Source of the DNA: Patescibacteria group bacterium
GTDB taxonomy: Bacteria > Patescibacteriota > Minisyncoccia > Phycocordibacterales > SBAW01
DNA length: 58,632 bases
Assembly (NCBI GenBank): GCA_019752125.1
Contig: JAIEMM010000005.1
Location: 1 to 58,632, forward strand
Direction: 5' to 3'
Shown here: positions 22,574-31,997 of the stretch, piece after piece
Position numbering within the stretch: position 1 is the stretch's first letter
Layout of the letters: each line of letters starts with the position of its first letter
Notes under the pieces: model-generated
Database searches by the model: none
The model's input: the letters and a program-made list of their open reading frames with translations, nothing else
Told to the model about the DNA's origin: nothing
Translations under genes and position numbers: made by a program

Positions 22574-24057
22574 ACATAAACATTCCCTTTGTGGATGCAT
22601 TTTTGAACCGCATTACGATGTACCGCCTTGTGCTGTGGCATCTTTTGTTTTTGATTGTCGTTGCTTTTGTATTGAGCTTCTTCAGTCTTTTCTCATTTAC
22701 TCCATGGGCACTGCTCTTCTCATTCTTTCTTATCATCGCTGCGTGCTGGGTAACCAATGAAGCGATCGCCTGGGTCTTTAAGGTTACACCAAACACTGAG
22801 TCGGTATATATTACGGCGTTTATTTTGACACTTATTTTAAACCCTGTTGCGTTTAGTAACTTCACCGGTGCACTGATGCTCGTTATTGCTAGCGTCGTAG
22901 CTATAGCTTCAAAATATGTACTCACGATTGATAAGAAGCATGTGTTCAACCCTGCAGCTATCGGAGTTGCAGTAACTGGCGTGGTATTTGGAACCTACGC
23001 AAGCTGGTGGGTAGGCGGCACGCTTTCCCTTCTTCCTTTTGTGTTTATCGGAGGCTTGCTTGTAGTACGAAAGGTGCAGCGCTTTGACCAGCTCTGGGTT
23101 TTCTCTGCAGTCGCGCTTGCTGGCGTGGCTATACATTTCTTGCCCCACAACCCCTTCAACTCTATCTGGCAAACAATTCTCCATTCTTCTCTTCTGTTCT
23201 TCGTAAGTATTATGCTGACGGAGCCCCTCACCTCTCCGATAACACGCATGCACCGCTTTATCTATGCTGGCATAGTCGCACTATTCTTTATACCGGAGGT
23301 TCATATAATGTCGTTCTATTTCTCTCCCGAAACTGCACTTCTCGTTGGCAACGTCTACGCCTATGTAGTTAGTCCAAAGGTTCGTCGAGTACTTACACTT
23401 AAAGAACGCAGCCAGATTGCTGAAGGCGTATATAATTTTGCGTTTACCGCAAACAAACCATTTTCATTTAAGCCGGGGCAGTACTTGGAATGGACATTGG
23501 GCCATACAAAACCGGACCAGCGCGGTAATAGACGCTACTTCACTATCGCCTCTTCTCCTACAGAAAAAGAAATCCATCTTGGTATAAAAACCTACGAACC
23601 TTCGAGTACGTTTAAGAAGGCTCTCCTTGCGCTTGAACCAGGCGACACTCTTTCAGTTGGACAGCTATCAGGCGAATTTATCTTGCCAAGAGATCCGGGC
23701 AGAAAAATTGCATTTATTGCCGGCGGTATCGGCATTACCCCATTCCGTTCGATGATTCAATATTTGGTAGATACTAACCAGAAACGCGACACTGTGTTGC
23801 TATATTCAACCAAAAAAGAAAATGAGTTGGCGTATAAAGAAGTCTTTACTGAAGCAGAAGAAAAAATTGGCCTCAAAACATACTACGACAATAGAATAAC
23901 GACAGAGGAACTCATTCGCGAAGTCCCTGACTACAAAGACCGCGTCTTCTATATCTCAGGACCCCGATCAATGGTCGTAGCATTCGAAAAGACACTCAAA
24001 GAACTCGGTGTTCATCGCCGCAATATCAAAATCGACTTCTTCCCTGGCTTTGCCTAA
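22570..24057 (+). CDS. NqrB/RnfD-like membrane domain fused to ferredoxin-NAD(P)H reductase domain
   Basis: 495 residues. The N-terminal ~260 residues form about nine membrane helices with the RnfD/NqrB/RnfD-like block KYVLTIDKKHVFNPAAIGVA near residue 115. The C-terminal ~230 residues are a flavodoxin-reductase fold: FKPGQYLEWTLG, RRYFTIASSPTEKEIHLGIK (FAD site RxYTxS-type), IAFIAGGIGITPFRSMI (NAD(P) loop) and FYISGPRSMV. It would take electrons from NAD(P)H and move them across the membrane to the FMN carrier encoded two genes upstream. No heme or iron-sulfur motifs are seen. It overlaps apbE by 4 nt. Confidence 0.9.
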   Translation: MNINIPFVDAFLNRITMYRLVLWHLLFLIVVAFVLSFFSLFSFTPWALLFSFFLIIAACWVTNEAIAWVFKVTPNTESVYITAFILTLILNPVAFSNFTGALMLVIASVVAIASKYVLTIDKKHVFNPAAIGVAVTGVVFGTYASWWVGGTLSLLPFVFIGGLLVVRKVQRFDQLWVFSAVALAGVAIHFLPHNPFNSIWQTILHSSLLFFVSIMLTEPLTSPITRMHRFIYAGIVALFFIPEVHIMSFYFSPETALLVGNVYAYVVSPKVRRVLTLKERSQIAEGVYNFAFTANKPFSFKPGQYLEWTLGHTKPDQRGNRRYFTIASSPTEKEIHLGIKTYEPSSTFKKALLALEPGDTLSVGQLSGEFILPRDPGRKIAFIAGGIGITPFRSMIQYLVDTNQKRDTVLLYSTKKENELAYKEVFTEAEEKIGLKTYYDNRITTEELIREVPDYKDRVFYISGPRSMVVAFEKTLKELGVHRRNIKIDFFPGFA

Positions 24058-24125
24058 ACATTTTTTGACTTTTTGAGTTTCGTATTGTATTTTTCTTCCT
24101 AGATCGCAACTCGAAAGGATCGCCG

Positions 24126-24473
24126 GTGAGAACCATTTTATCTCTGTGCGCTGTCCTATGGAGCCTGTCGCCCGCAGTAGCGCAAGCTCAAAGATTTCCT
24201 CAGCCTGAAACCACCATGGAACTGTCTAGGGATTGGATCTTCCGCTCAAGTTCAAGCAAGACCATCCTTAACTGCACGGTCTTGGCAGGAGGTACTCTAA
24301 AGGTGCTGGGGCGCGACAACGAGTACGTATACGTTCTCTATACTCCCCCACAAGGGCCACCTAGTCCGAACTGCAGCGAACTTCGGATCCTTTGGGATGA
24401 TATCGACTATCTCAAAGAGGCCGAACTTGAAAACCGGAAGTTGCGAAAACTTCTGGAAGGAACCTCCAAATAG
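24126..24473 (+). CDS. Small secreted protein, unknown
   Basis: 115 residues. It starts at GTG with AAGGA 6 nt upstream. A signal peptide (ILSLCAVLWSLSPAVAQAQ, cleavage after AQA) is followed by a small domain with two cysteines (ILNCTVLAGGTLKVLGR, PNCSELRILW) that could form a disulfide, and a charged C-terminal helix. The VLAGGTLKVLGRDNEYVYVLY pattern (split) resembles an SH3-like fold, but no family can be named. Monocistronic, with its own terminator. Confidence 0.65.
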   Translation: MRTILSLCAVLWSLSPAVAQAQRFPQPETTMELSRDWIFRSSSSKTILNCTVLAGGTLKVLGRDNEYVYVLYTPPQGPPSPNCSELRILWDDIDYLKEAELENRKLRKLLEGTSK

Positions 24474-24497
24474 CCGCCGACAAGGTGGCCTTTTTTA
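24473..24497 (+). terminator. Rho-independent terminator
   Basis: GCCGCC/GGTGGC 6-bp stem (one G-T) and TTTTTT. Confidence 0.75.
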
Positions 24498-24603
24498 TTA
24501 TCATTCCGTCGTGAACTCCAAATGCCAACGGGGCTTTAATTATTTTTGCAAAATTTATAGCGTCTGACATTTTCATCCGTGGCCTAATTTAGTGATCTTC
24601 ATA

Positions 24604-24632
24604 TTGCCAGTATAACAAAAAGGTTTTATAGT
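24604..24632 (+). promoter_or_regulatory. Promoter of the 86-aa membrane protein gene
   Basis: TTGCCA, 17-bp spacer, TATAGT. The rest of the 24498-24665 gap shows no other clear feature. Confidence 0.65.
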
Positions 24633-24665
24633 GCCCGTGTCCTTTGTACCAACCCGGAGAGTTCG

Positions 24666-24926
24666 ATGAACTACCGAAAAGAGCTTGTGAGGCGAGGAAT
24701 ACCCGACCCTGAAGCTGGAGGTCGGCGAGTGCTGGGCTGGGTACTGATTGGCGCGATTGTGATGGCCGCAGTCCTGATCATCTACCCGCCGCGGTCAACC
24801 CGATGCTTCAACAGCATCGATGCGTTTTTGAAGGAATATCCGAACAGCAAACAGTGGTTCCAGAACGGGTTACGGACCGGCTGTCCGGACGAGGAGGTCT
24901 CCATAACCTTCCGTCGCTGGGGTTAA
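24666..24926 (+). CDS. Small single-helix membrane protein
   Basis: 86 residues: cytoplasmic N-terminus (MNYRKELVRRGIPDPEAGGR), one helix (VLGWVLIGAIVMAAVLIIY) and an outer segment with two Cys (CFNSIDAFLKEYPNSKQW, RTGCPDEEV). GGAGAG lies 5 nt upstream of the ATG. No family recognised. Single-gene unit with promoter and terminator in place. Confidence 0.65.
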   Translation: MNYRKELVRRGIPDPEAGGRRVLGWVLIGAIVMAAVLIIYPPRSTRCFNSIDAFLKEYPNSKQWFQNGLRTGCPDEEVSITFRRWG

Positions 24927-24944
24927 TCTCAGCACCGAAACGTT

Positions 24945-24976
24945 GCCTACATCGAAAGATGTAGGTTTTCTTTTTA
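24945..24976 (+). terminator. Rho-independent terminator
   Basis: GCCTACATC-GAAA-GATGTAGG hairpin followed by TTTTCTTTTT, ending right at the stop of the convergent FAD dehydrogenase gene. Confidence 0.9.
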
Positions 24977-26650
24977 TTTTCCCTTCGGAAGATCCAAGTG
25001 CGCCAAAGCGTCGCTGAAGGTAGAGCCGACTTTTTTGCCAGGGTTAAAGATGTTGTGTGGGTCAAAAATTTTCTTTACTTCCAAAAATAGGGCGTACATG
25101 TCGGCGCCGAACATCTTTTTAACGTACGGGGTACGGATAAAACCATCGTTGTGTTCCCCACTAATGGAGCCGTGATATTCGAGTACCAAGTCATACACTT
25201 TATGTGACAGTTCATCGATTATGCGCGCCGTGTCAGTGCGGGTTGGGTCAACAAGCGGAATGATATGAAAATTGCCATCGCCTACGTGGCCCGCAACAGT
25301 GTACATCATATTTTTTTCGTATGGCTTCAAAATAGCCTCGAGCTTTGGCAAAAACTCTGGAAGCGTACTGGGAGGAACTACGAAGTCATCGATAAATGGC
25401 GCCGTGCGCTTCCCACGAACTTTCTGGCGCAGCAGGTTAAAGCTCTCGCGGCGGATGGTCCAATATTTTCGCGCAGCCTTTTCGTTTTTCGCGACACGGG
25501 TACTTACTTTGGGATTGTTTTGCTTAATCTCCAATGCCAACTCCTCTGCTTTTTTAAGAGCTTCCTCTTGAGTATCCGCACGGAACTCGATCATAAGCAC
25601 CAGCTTCGGAACGCCTCCTGTTAAAATCATCCCGATCTCAGGCAAGAAAGAAATACCGAGCGAAATAATTCCCGCCTTCATCTGCGTCGCAAATTCTGGG
25701 AAATATTTTACTGCCAGTTTAAACGTATTGTCATCGTAGGACTCAAAGCTATCAGGTTTTTTCTCAAGCACTTCTGGAACAATTTTTCCAAGCTCAGAAA
25801 GAGAGTCTAGGAATGCGATGGTCATTGCAGCATACGGCTTTGGGTGTACGAGTTTAAATTTTATTTTTGTCACAATACCAAGTGTTCCCTGAGAGCCAAC
25901 CATAAGGCGCGCAAGGTTAAGAGAATTCTTACCATCGCCTATATCCCAGAGGGCATAGCCTGATGAATTTTTCTCAACAGTTGGCTTATTTTTGTCTATA
26001 ACATCCCAGTGGTCTCGCACTATGCGGGCAACACCGCGATATACGTCTCCTTCAAGCCCTGGTTCGCGTAATTTGAGCTGTAGAGGGTCGCCGCTGAGGT
26101 TTTTGAGCGTATGTACTTGTCCGTCTGCAAGCACCACATCAAGCTCTTCTACATACCGAGCAGTCTTTCCATACTTAAGATTCTTCTCCCCGCCTGAGTT
26201 ATTCGCGACCATTCCACCAACCGTGTTGATCTGTCGTGACGCAGTATAGCTTGGAAGTTCTAGATTCTTTTCTTGTGTCTTTTTATCAAAATCGCGGAAA
26301 TACATTCCCGGTTCAACGACAGCATATCCACCATCTGGTGAGTCATGGAGTTCAAGCAGCTTGTCGAAGTGTGTCGTCATATCGACAATGATCGATGTAT
26401 TGAGCGGCCCGCCCGACATATCAGTTCCTGCTGAGCGCGCAGTAATAGAAACCGTGCTGTCTGGGCTTATTTCTTTTTGGTGCACCGCATAGCGAACCGC
26501 AATGCCCAGATCTGTCGCATCTTTTGCTTTAAATACAGCACCAGGTTTTACAACAAAAAGGCTCGCGTCGCGAGAATACTTTTCAAGCGTCTGCGGAGAG
26601 TCTTCAACCTCACCACGCACAAGTTTCCGCAGGTCATCTCCAAGGGACAT
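24974..26650 (-). CDS. FAD-binding dehydrogenase, GlcD/D-lactate dehydrogenase type
   Basis: 558 residues. A PCMH-type FAD domain (TARSAGTDMSGGPLNTSIIVD near residue 68, split; VVEPGMYFRDF; ASRQINTVGGMVANNSGGEK, split) is followed by a vanillyl-oxidase-type cap domain ending in AGHVGDGNFHIIPLVD, GSISGEHNDG and DPHNIFNPGKKV. Family enzymes oxidise D-lactate, glycolate or other 2-hydroxy acids. The C-terminal iron-sulfur domain of larger relatives is absent. TATAAT ends 7 nt before the ATG (leaderless). The substrate cannot be read from sequence. Confidence 0.92.
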   Translation of the reverse strand: MSLGDDLRKLVRGEVEDSPQTLEKYSRDASLFVVKPGAVFKAKDATDLGIAVRYAVHQKEISPDSTVSITARSAGTDMSGGPLNTSIIVDMTTHFDKLLELHDSPDGGYAVVEPGMYFRDFDKKTQEKNLELPSYTASRQINTVGGMVANNSGGEKNLKYGKTARYVEELDVVLADGQVHTLKNLSGDPLQLKLREPGLEGDVYRGVARIVRDHWDVIDKNKPTVEKNSSGYALWDIGDGKNSLNLARLMVGSQGTLGIVTKIKFKLVHPKPYAAMTIAFLDSLSELGKIVPEVLEKKPDSFESYDDNTFKLAVKYFPEFATQMKAGIISLGISFLPEIGMILTGGVPKLVLMIEFRADTQEEALKKAEELALEIKQNNPKVSTRVAKNEKAARKYWTIRRESFNLLRQKVRGKRTAPFIDDFVVPPSTLPEFLPKLEAILKPYEKNMMYTVAGHVGDGNFHIIPLVDPTRTDTARIIDELSHKVYDLVLEYHGSISGEHNDGFIRTPYVKKMFGADMYALFLEVKKIFDPHNIFNPGKKVGSTFSDALAHLDLPKGK

Positions 26651-26669
26651 AAACCCTATTATACAGCTG

Positions 26670-28121
26670 TTATTTCAACACGTTCCAAATATTTGGATCT
26701 TCTGAGCCGTCGAACTTGAAGACGGAGACGCCGCGGACGCCGAGTTTCTTTGCGAGGGCAACTTTGTCAGCAATAGCTTTTGAGTCGCTCCACCACACGA
26801 TGTTAAACGGAGGTTGGAGAGAGGTTGCAAGCGCGCTTTGGGTATATACGTCTGTTGGAGGCAACACTGTATTGCCCCCCGCAGCTACACTGCCAGGAAC
26901 ACTCGCCTGGTCTGAAAGCGACTGAGTCTGTGCTGTCGATTTATACATAAACGAGAGCTCGTTTGCGCTGTTGCGCGATGGTGTTACACCAAGGAGCGAC
27001 GCAAGTTGCGTTGCATAGTTTTGGTTAAAGGCCCATTGAAGTTTGTATTGGTATCCGGAGCCAGATGATGTGACCTTATATTCGTAGCCATAGGTTGGCA
27101 CACCAATAAGAATTTTCTTTCTATCTATAGATTGTGCTGCAAGGCTGACGATAGTCTCTACCCATGTTGGGTCAGCAACTGGAACGTATGGTTGGGCGCG
27201 TGATCCGTTCAAAAGTGTATCAATTGACCCTTGGTCATACGCCATGATCTGTACGCGGTCACAATATTTGTTTATAGCAGCATAGTCGTTAGCATACTCA
27301 GTTGAACCAGCGGGTGGCGTAGCGCCAATACCATAGCGATGCTCAAGCGGCATACGCGCCTCGATAGAGCAATATACCCATTTGTTACCCATGCGCTGAT
27401 ACAGACCTTTCAAGAACGTTGAGAAGTAATCCTTTGTTTCCGCTTTTTTTGCCTCAAAGTCGATATCTATACCGTCAAAGCCCTGCGCTTTTACAAGCGC
27501 GGCAATCTGGTCCTCCATGGCAACACGCTTCTTTGCGTCGCTAAGAACTGCGTGTTCAGCATCGCCATCTCCCCACATAACTGTTGGGATAACACGTACA
27601 CCCTTTGCTTTTGCAGCTTTGATAAATGAAGTCCACGGCTCAGCATTAATATCTCCTGCGTCGGTCACAAGGCCACTACTGGTGACCGTGTATTGAAACG
27701 GGCTTATGTGCGCAAGTTGAGAAAGATGCGGCAAAACATCTGCAGTGCCCTTCGTTGCGTGCCAGTATGGAATCCACCCGCCAAATTCAAGCGGCTTAGT
27801 ATTAGCCGCGGAAGCAGCTGTACTGAGATCTGTATTTAAAATACGCAGCGCTGCTTGAGTCTTAGGGCCCACAACACCATAGCTAGATCCTGAACAGGTA
27901 ATCTTGTTCTGACACTGGAATTTCTTAACTGCAGTAAGAGTTGCTGGACCGAATGTGCCAACATTGTTGCCCGCAGCAAGGAAGTTTTGTGAGATAAGAA
28001 TATTCTGGAGATTCGTAATATCATCTCCCGACATTCCTATAGACATCGTACGCGCCAATGCACTACTTGGAACAAGAACCAGCATAAAAGCTGCGATTAG
28101 TATCGCGCGTTTGAACATCAT
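26670..28121 (-). CDS. Secreted GH18-family glycosidase with N-terminal peptidoglycan-binding domain
   Basis: 483 residues. Signal peptide (ILIAAFMLVLVPSSALA), then a PG_binding_1 domain (MSGDDITNLQNILISQNFL, FGPATLTAVKKFQC), then a GH18 barrel from about residue 115. The barrel starts FGGWIPYWHATKGTADVL and holds the catalytic DxxDxDxE as GFDGIDIDFEAKKAETKDYF. It ends with VWWSDSKAIADKVALAKKLG. This is the YaaH/SleL type of peptidoglycan N-acetylglucosaminidase, so wall remodelling or attack on a host wall is likely. A TGC-TATAAT box ends 6 nt before the first of two ATGs. Confidence 0.9.
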   Translation of the reverse strand: MMFKRAILIAAFMLVLVPSSALARTMSIGMSGDDITNLQNILISQNFLAAGNNVGTFGPATLTAVKKFQCQNKITCSGSSYGVVGPKTQAALRILNTDLSTAASAANTKPLEFGGWIPYWHATKGTADVLPHLSQLAHISPFQYTVTSSGLVTDAGDINAEPWTSFIKAAKAKGVRVIPTVMWGDGDAEHAVLSDAKKRVAMEDQIAALVKAQGFDGIDIDFEAKKAETKDYFSTFLKGLYQRMGNKWVYCSIEARMPLEHRYGIGATPPAGSTEYANDYAAINKYCDRVQIMAYDQGSIDTLLNGSRAQPYVPVADPTWVETIVSLAAQSIDRKKILIGVPTYGYEYKVTSSGSGYQYKLQWAFNQNYATQLASLLGVTPSRNSANELSFMYKSTAQTQSLSDQASVPGSVAAGGNTVLPPTDVYTQSALATSLQPPFNIVWWSDSKAIADKVALAKKLGVRGVSVFKFDGSEDPNIWNVLK

Positions 28122-28136
28122 AATTTTATTATAGCA

Positions 28137-28153
28137 TCCGCCAGTTGGCGGGA
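28137..28153. repeat. Palindrome TCCGCCAGTTGGCGGGA, copy 3
   Basis: Same palindrome as the two uvrC copies with two changes, here between the typA stop codon and the -10 box of the GH18 gene. Confidence 0.75.
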
Positions 28154-29962
28154 TTATCTACGAGCCTTCGTACGATCCATTTCCGTCAGCCCTTGTTTAC
28201 GTAGACGTACAGAGAGCGGAGTTATTTCAAGATATTCATCTTCAACCATAACTTCCAATCCGCGTTCAATAGTTATCTCGTACGGTGGAACCAAGTTCAT
28301 CGCCTCGTCAGTACCTGAAGCTCTCATGTTTGTGAGTTGCTTGCCCTTGGTTGGGTTTACTGTCATTTCTTCGCCCTTTGATGTGTTGCCGATAACCATG
28401 CCCTCATATACTTCAGTAGCTGGTTTGATATAGAGTGTTCCGCGATCCTGCAAGTTCCAGAGCGAGAAGCCGAGCGTCTTGCCTGATGCCATAGAGATCA
28501 TAGAACCTACCGCGCGTTTTACGATTTCGCCGGCGTATGGGCGGAATTCTACGAAACGTGATGAAAGAATGCCTTCGCCTTTGGTATCCAAGACGAATTG
28601 GCTGCGGTAGCCAAGGAGGCCGCGTGTAGGGCCTTCAAATGTAAGGCGGACTCCATCGCCCTCGCCCATCTTGATATCTTTGAGAATAAATTTGCGTGTG
28701 CCCAAGCGCTCGATAATTGCGCCCTGGTATGTGCTTGGAGTGTCGATAACGACTTCTTCAAACGGCTCGTGCTTTTCCCCGTTCACTTCATGGAAGATAA
28801 CTTGTGGTTGAGAGACCTGCATTTCGTACCCTTCACGGCGCATGTTTTCCAAAAGAATCGCAATGTGCAATTCGCCGCGACCAGACACTTTAAATACATC
28901 GCCGCCGCCTTGTGCGCCGCCCGCTTCATTGCCGAAATCAACTTTAAGGCCCACGTTTACTTCAAGTTCGCGTTCAAGGCGTTCACGGATCTGGCGAGTT
29001 GTAACGAACTTGCCTTCGCGACCTGCGAACGGCGAGTTGTTAACCAAGAAGTTAAGGGTGATCGTAGGCTCATCGACTGCGATTGCTGGCAACGGTTCAG
29101 CATCTACTGAGTCGCAGATAGTTTCTCCGATGAAAATGTCTGTAAGGCCTGCAATAAGGACGATGTCCCCTGCCTGCGCTTCTGTTGCTTCGACTTTCTG
29201 CAAGCCTTTGAAGCTAAACATCCTGATAACCTTGCCGGTACGAACTTCGCCGGTTGGCTTTTTGATAGTTACAGACTGACCTGTTTTAATTTTGCCTTCG
29301 TAGATGCGGGCAACTGCCAAGCGGCCAAGGAAGTTGTCGTAGCCGAGGTTGAAAGGCTGCGCGCGGAGAGGCTTGTCTTCCAAACCCTTACCTGCTGCAG
29401 GAACTTTCTCCAAGATCATATCCAAAAGCGGAGTAAGGTCTGTTGATTCGTCAGTGAGTTTGCGCTTTGCGATGCCCTGGCGGCCAATGGCATACATAAC
29501 TGGGAAGTCAGATTGTTCATCTGTAGCACCGAGTTCCAAGAAAAGTTCAAGCACTTGTTCTTCTGCACGTGCAGGGTCTGCAGCTGGCTTGTCGATCTTG
29601 TTAATAACAACGATAGGCTTGAGGCCAAGCTCAAGAGACTTCTTCAATACAAAGCGGGTCTGGGGCATTGGGCCTTCCTGTGCGTCAACAACAAGAAGCA
29701 CAGAGTCGATAGAGCGGAGCACGCGCTCAACTTCAGAACCGAAGTCTGCGTGGCCCGGAGTGTCTACGATATTGATCTTTACGTCTTTATAGAAAATTGC
29801 CGCAGGCTTCGAGTAGATGGTGATACCGCGTTCGCGCTCGAGGTCGTTTGAGTCCATTGAAACGCCTTCTTCTGCAGCGCCAGTCTGGCGCATCAAAGCG
29901 TCGGTCAAGGTAGTCTTGCCGTGGTCCACGTGAGCGATAATTGCAATATTTCTTATTTCCAT
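28154..29962 (-). CDS. typA: Ribosome-associated GTPase TypA/BipA
   Basis: 602 residues from [19 protein letters not shown]; an in-frame TTG four codons earlier lies in the T-tract of a hairpin and is less likely. G motifs: AHVDHGKTT (G1), RGITI (G2), DTPGHADFG (G3), NKIDKP (G4). EF-Tu domain 2, EF-G-like domain ([18 protein letters not shown]) and the TypA C-terminal domain ([20 protein letters not shown]) follow. It binds 70S ribosomes and helps assembly and stress translation. Confidence 0.96.
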   Translation of the reverse strand: MEIRNIAIIAHVDHGKTTLTDALMRQTGAAEEGVSMDSNDLERERGITIYSKPAAIFYKDVKINIVDTPGHADFGSEVERVLRSIDSVLLVVDAQEGPMPQTRFVLKKSLELGLKPIVVINKIDKPAADPARAEEQVLELFLELGATDEQSDFPVMYAIGRQGIAKRKLTDESTDLTPLLDMILEKVPAAGKGLEDKPLRAQPFNLGYDNFLGRLAVARIYEGKIKTGQSVTIKKPTGEVRTGKVIRMFSFKGLQKVEATEAQAGDIVLIAGLTDIFIGETICDSVDAEPLPAIAVDEPTITLNFLVNNSPFAGREGKFVTTRQIRERLERELEVNVGLKVDFGNEAGGAQGGGDVFKVSGRGELHIAILLENMRREGYEMQVSQPQVIFHEVNGEKHEPFEEVVIDTPSTYQGAIIERLGTRKFILKDIKMGEGDGVRLTFEGPTRGLLGYRSQFVLDTKGEGILSSRFVEFRPYAGEIVKRAVGSMISMASGKTLGFSLWNLQDRGTLYIKPATEVYEGMVIGNTSKGEEMTVNPTKGKQLTNMRASGTDEAMNLVPPYEITIERGLEVMVEDEYLEITPLSVRLRKQGLTEMDRTKARR

Positions 29963-29971
29963 AGTTTTAAA

Positions 29972-29994
29972 CAAAAATGCGGGCGATTCCCGCG
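29972..29994 (-). terminator. Hairpin with T-tract between the 98-aa gene and typA
   Basis: GCGGG-aatcg-CCCGC followed by ATTTTTG on the minus strand. It probably ends the upstream transcript; it could also act as an attenuator in front of typA. Confidence 0.55.
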
Positions 29995-30027
29995 ATTACC
30001 CTCATACAATACCAGAAAAATTGATTT

Positions 30028-30324
30028 TTACAACATCTGTTTGACCTGCTCGCCTATCATCTTTTCAATGCGGCCTTCGAACATGCGAAGCATGAGGGGA
30101 AGCTTTGCATCGACTATAAATTCTTTCTCATCCACCACGAGAGTGCCTGAAATATGCTGGCCTTGGCCAGTAAATGCGAAAGTGAGTTTGTTGCCCTCCC
30201 ACTCCTCTTTTTCAATAGTGAGTTGGTCTTTAACCTGAGGGTTTACCTTAACCTGTTCGAGTGCAGATTTTACACGGTCTATTCCTTGCTGTGTTCCGAA
30301 TTTATTTGGTACTTGGATATGCAT
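30028..30324 (-). CDS. Polyhydroxyalkanoic-acid-system (PHA_gran_rgn) family protein
   Basis: 98 residues from MHIQVPNKFGTQQGIDRVK. TATACT ends 6 nt before this ATG, ruling out the 13-residue upstream extension. The pattern GIDRVKSALEQVK ... WEGNKLTFAFTGQGQHISGTL ... LPLMLRMFEGRIEKMIGEQV is that of the small PHA-granule-region family, widespread in bacteria that make no PHA. No PHA genes are present, so the biological role is unknown. Divergent from the HI0933-type flavoprotein. Confidence 0.75.
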   Translation of the reverse strand: MHIQVPNKFGTQQGIDRVKSALEQVKVNPQVKDQLTIEKEEWEGNKLTFAFTGQGQHISGTLVVDEKEFIVDAKLPLMLRMFEGRIEKMIGEQVKQML

Positions 30325-30369
30325 TACTAGAGTATATAAAGTCAGGGGCGAACGTGCTAGCATGCGTTC

Positions 30370-31656
30370 ATGAAAAACCCTGGGGAGCAGATATGGGACG
30401 TGTGCGTTATAGGAGGCGGCCCTGCCGGCATGATGGCGGCTATTAGCGCGGCCGAACTTGGCGCCGAAGTCATCCTTATTGAAAAGAACGCTACGCTTGG
30501 CAAAAAACTCCTTATAACCGGTGGCGGACGCTGCAATGTCTGCAACGCACAGGAAGATGTACGAAAACTGCTTTCAAAATTTAAAGGCAGCGATAAATTT
30601 CTTTTTTCAGCATTTTCTCAGTGGGCTACGAAAGAAACGTTGGACTTTTTCCATTCGCACGGCATGGAAACAAAAGAAGAAGCACTGATGCGTGTATTTC
30701 CAGCAAGTAATACAGCGCAGTCAGTATGGGATGTATTGGTATCAGACCTTAAAAAATATTCTGTAACAGTACTTTCAAACTCCCCCGTCGTACATATGGA
30801 GAAAGAAGGAGAAGAGATTATCTCTGTAACACTGAAAACCCCCACAAAAGGAGCTCGCGGGGCAGGTAAAGAAATTCGGGCAAAAAAATTTATTTTGGCA
30901 ACAGGCGGCAAATCACGCCCAGAAACAGGTTCAACTGGTGATGGGTATGAGTGGTTAAAAGAAATTGGCCACAACGTTACTGGAACAAACGCTGCACTAG
31001 TGCCCGTAGAAGTTAAAGATTCGTGGGTAAGGAAACTTGCAGGTGTGAGTGTGCCGGAAGTAAAAATCAGCATCTTTCAAAACGATGTAAAGCAAGATTC
31101 TAAAATTGGGAAACTACTCTTTACTCATGTCGGCGTAAGCGGCCCCACTATTTTAAATATGAGCCGTGATATTGGAGAGCTTTTGAAATATGGAGAAGTG
31201 GTGCTTGAAATAGATTTCTGCCCAACCCTCGCCTACGATGCGCTCAATACGAAGCTCCAAAAAATATTTGCTGCGAACGACAAGAAGAAACTTAAAAATA
31301 GTTTGGCTGATGTACTTCCTTCAGCGGCTGTTCCAATACTTTTAGCTGAAGTAGATATTGATGGCGAGACGCCATGCAACAGCGTTACACGCGAGGTACG
31401 CCTTTTGCTTATGAAAGTACTTAAACACGCTTCTATGGAAGTAACCAAACTACAGGGTATGGAAAAAGCGGTCATTACCTCCGGCGGTGTCGTTCTTGAA
31501 GAAGTAGATTTTAAAACAATGCAGTCGCGCCTTTTCCCTAACCTCTATCTCATTGGAGATATATTAAATGTAGACAGGCCGTCCGGCGGCTACAGCTTGC
31601 AGCTGTGCTGGACGACAGGACACGTCGCCGGCACACACGCAGCAAAATACTTATGA
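30370..31656 (+). CDS. HI0933/YhiN-family NAD(P)/FAD-dependent oxidoreductase
   Basis: 428 residues. VCVIGGGPAGMMAAISAAE (Rossmann FAD loop), ITGGGRCNVCN (family signature, residues ~55-66), LATGGKSRPETGSTGDGY, THVGVSGPTILNMSR, VITSGGVVLEEVD and a final DRPSGGYSLQLCWTTGHVAG. This is the YhiN/BaiN flavoprotein family, of uncertain substrate (double-bond reduction is known for BaiN). TAGCAT lies 6 nt before the ATG. It converges on the RNA gene at 31.66 kb. Confidence 0.93.
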   Translation: MKNPGEQIWDVCVIGGGPAGMMAAISAAELGAEVILIEKNATLGKKLLITGGGRCNVCNAQEDVRKLLSKFKGSDKFLFSAFSQWATKETLDFFHSHGMETKEEALMRVFPASNTAQSVWDVLVSDLKKYSVTVLSNSPVVHMEKEGEEIISVTLKTPTKGARGAGKEIRAKKFILATGGKSRPETGSTGDGYEWLKEIGHNVTGTNAALVPVEVKDSWVRKLAGVSVPEVKISIFQNDVKQDSKIGKLLFTHVGVSGPTILNMSRDIGELLKYGEVVLEIDFCPTLAYDALNTKLQKIFAANDKKKLKNSLADVLPSAAVPILLAEVDIDGETPCNSVTREVRLLLMKVLKHASMEVTKLQGMEKAVITSGGVVLEEVDFKTMQSRLFPNLYLIGDILNVDRPSGGYSLQLCWTTGHVAGTHAAKYL

Positions 31657-31657
31657 A

Positions 31658-31688
31658 AAGAAAAACCGCCAATCTCGAAAGATGGCGG
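31658..31688 (-). terminator. Terminator of the 23S-like RNA
   Basis: CCGCC/GGCGG plus ATCT/AGAT stem (one bulged A), CGAA loop, then TTTTTCTTTTC on the minus strand. No T-run follows on the + strand, so it serves the minus-strand RNA. Confidence 0.85.
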
Positions 31689-31991
31689 CGAAGAATGAGG
31701 TGAGGAACTTGGTTTAGGCTTAGAAGATTTAACGCTCCCGAGACGCTGACCGAGAGGTCAGTTCTCTGGCGGAACTTGGCTGCACCTAACGGCTTAACCT
31801 ATGTCTCCCATATTCTCCATGAGCTGTTACCACTCATAGATACTCGAATCCAACCGCGACCCTTTTCATACGGGGCTGTAACCCTCTGTGGCGCTACTTC
31901 TCAGAAGCTTTTTATAAGGTCTTTGGTGGCCTTGGCCCACTCCAGCCGATTTCTCAACCGGAATCTCGTTTGATTTCTTCCTCGTTCCTCT
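31658..31991 (-). ncRNA. RNA resembling 23S rRNA domain I fragment, with own promoter and terminator
   Basis: About 334 nt, the longest gap without a gene. Read on the minus strand it has, in order, blocks matching 23S rRNA domain I. GAAGAAATCAAACGAGATTC corresponds to E. coli AAAGAAATCAACCGAGATTC (about position 225). A closing CCACTC/GAGTGG stem sits where 23S has CCCCG/CGGGG. CAGAGGGTTACAGCCCCGTA corresponds to ACAGGGTGACAGCCCCGTA. GGATTCGAGTA, GAATATGGG and GGTTAAG correspond to the blocks up to about position 430. The 3' third has no rRNA likeness and holds a CTGACC-TCTC-GGTCAG hairpin. No ORF is credible here. Confidence 0.65.
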
Positions 31992-31997
31992 GAGTGG

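Noticed and set aside
31658-31991. tmRNA or RNase P RNA in the 31.7-32.0 kb gap
   Set aside because: No tRNA-like ends, no tag-peptide frame and no RNase P P4 motifs; the 23S domain I blocks fit better.
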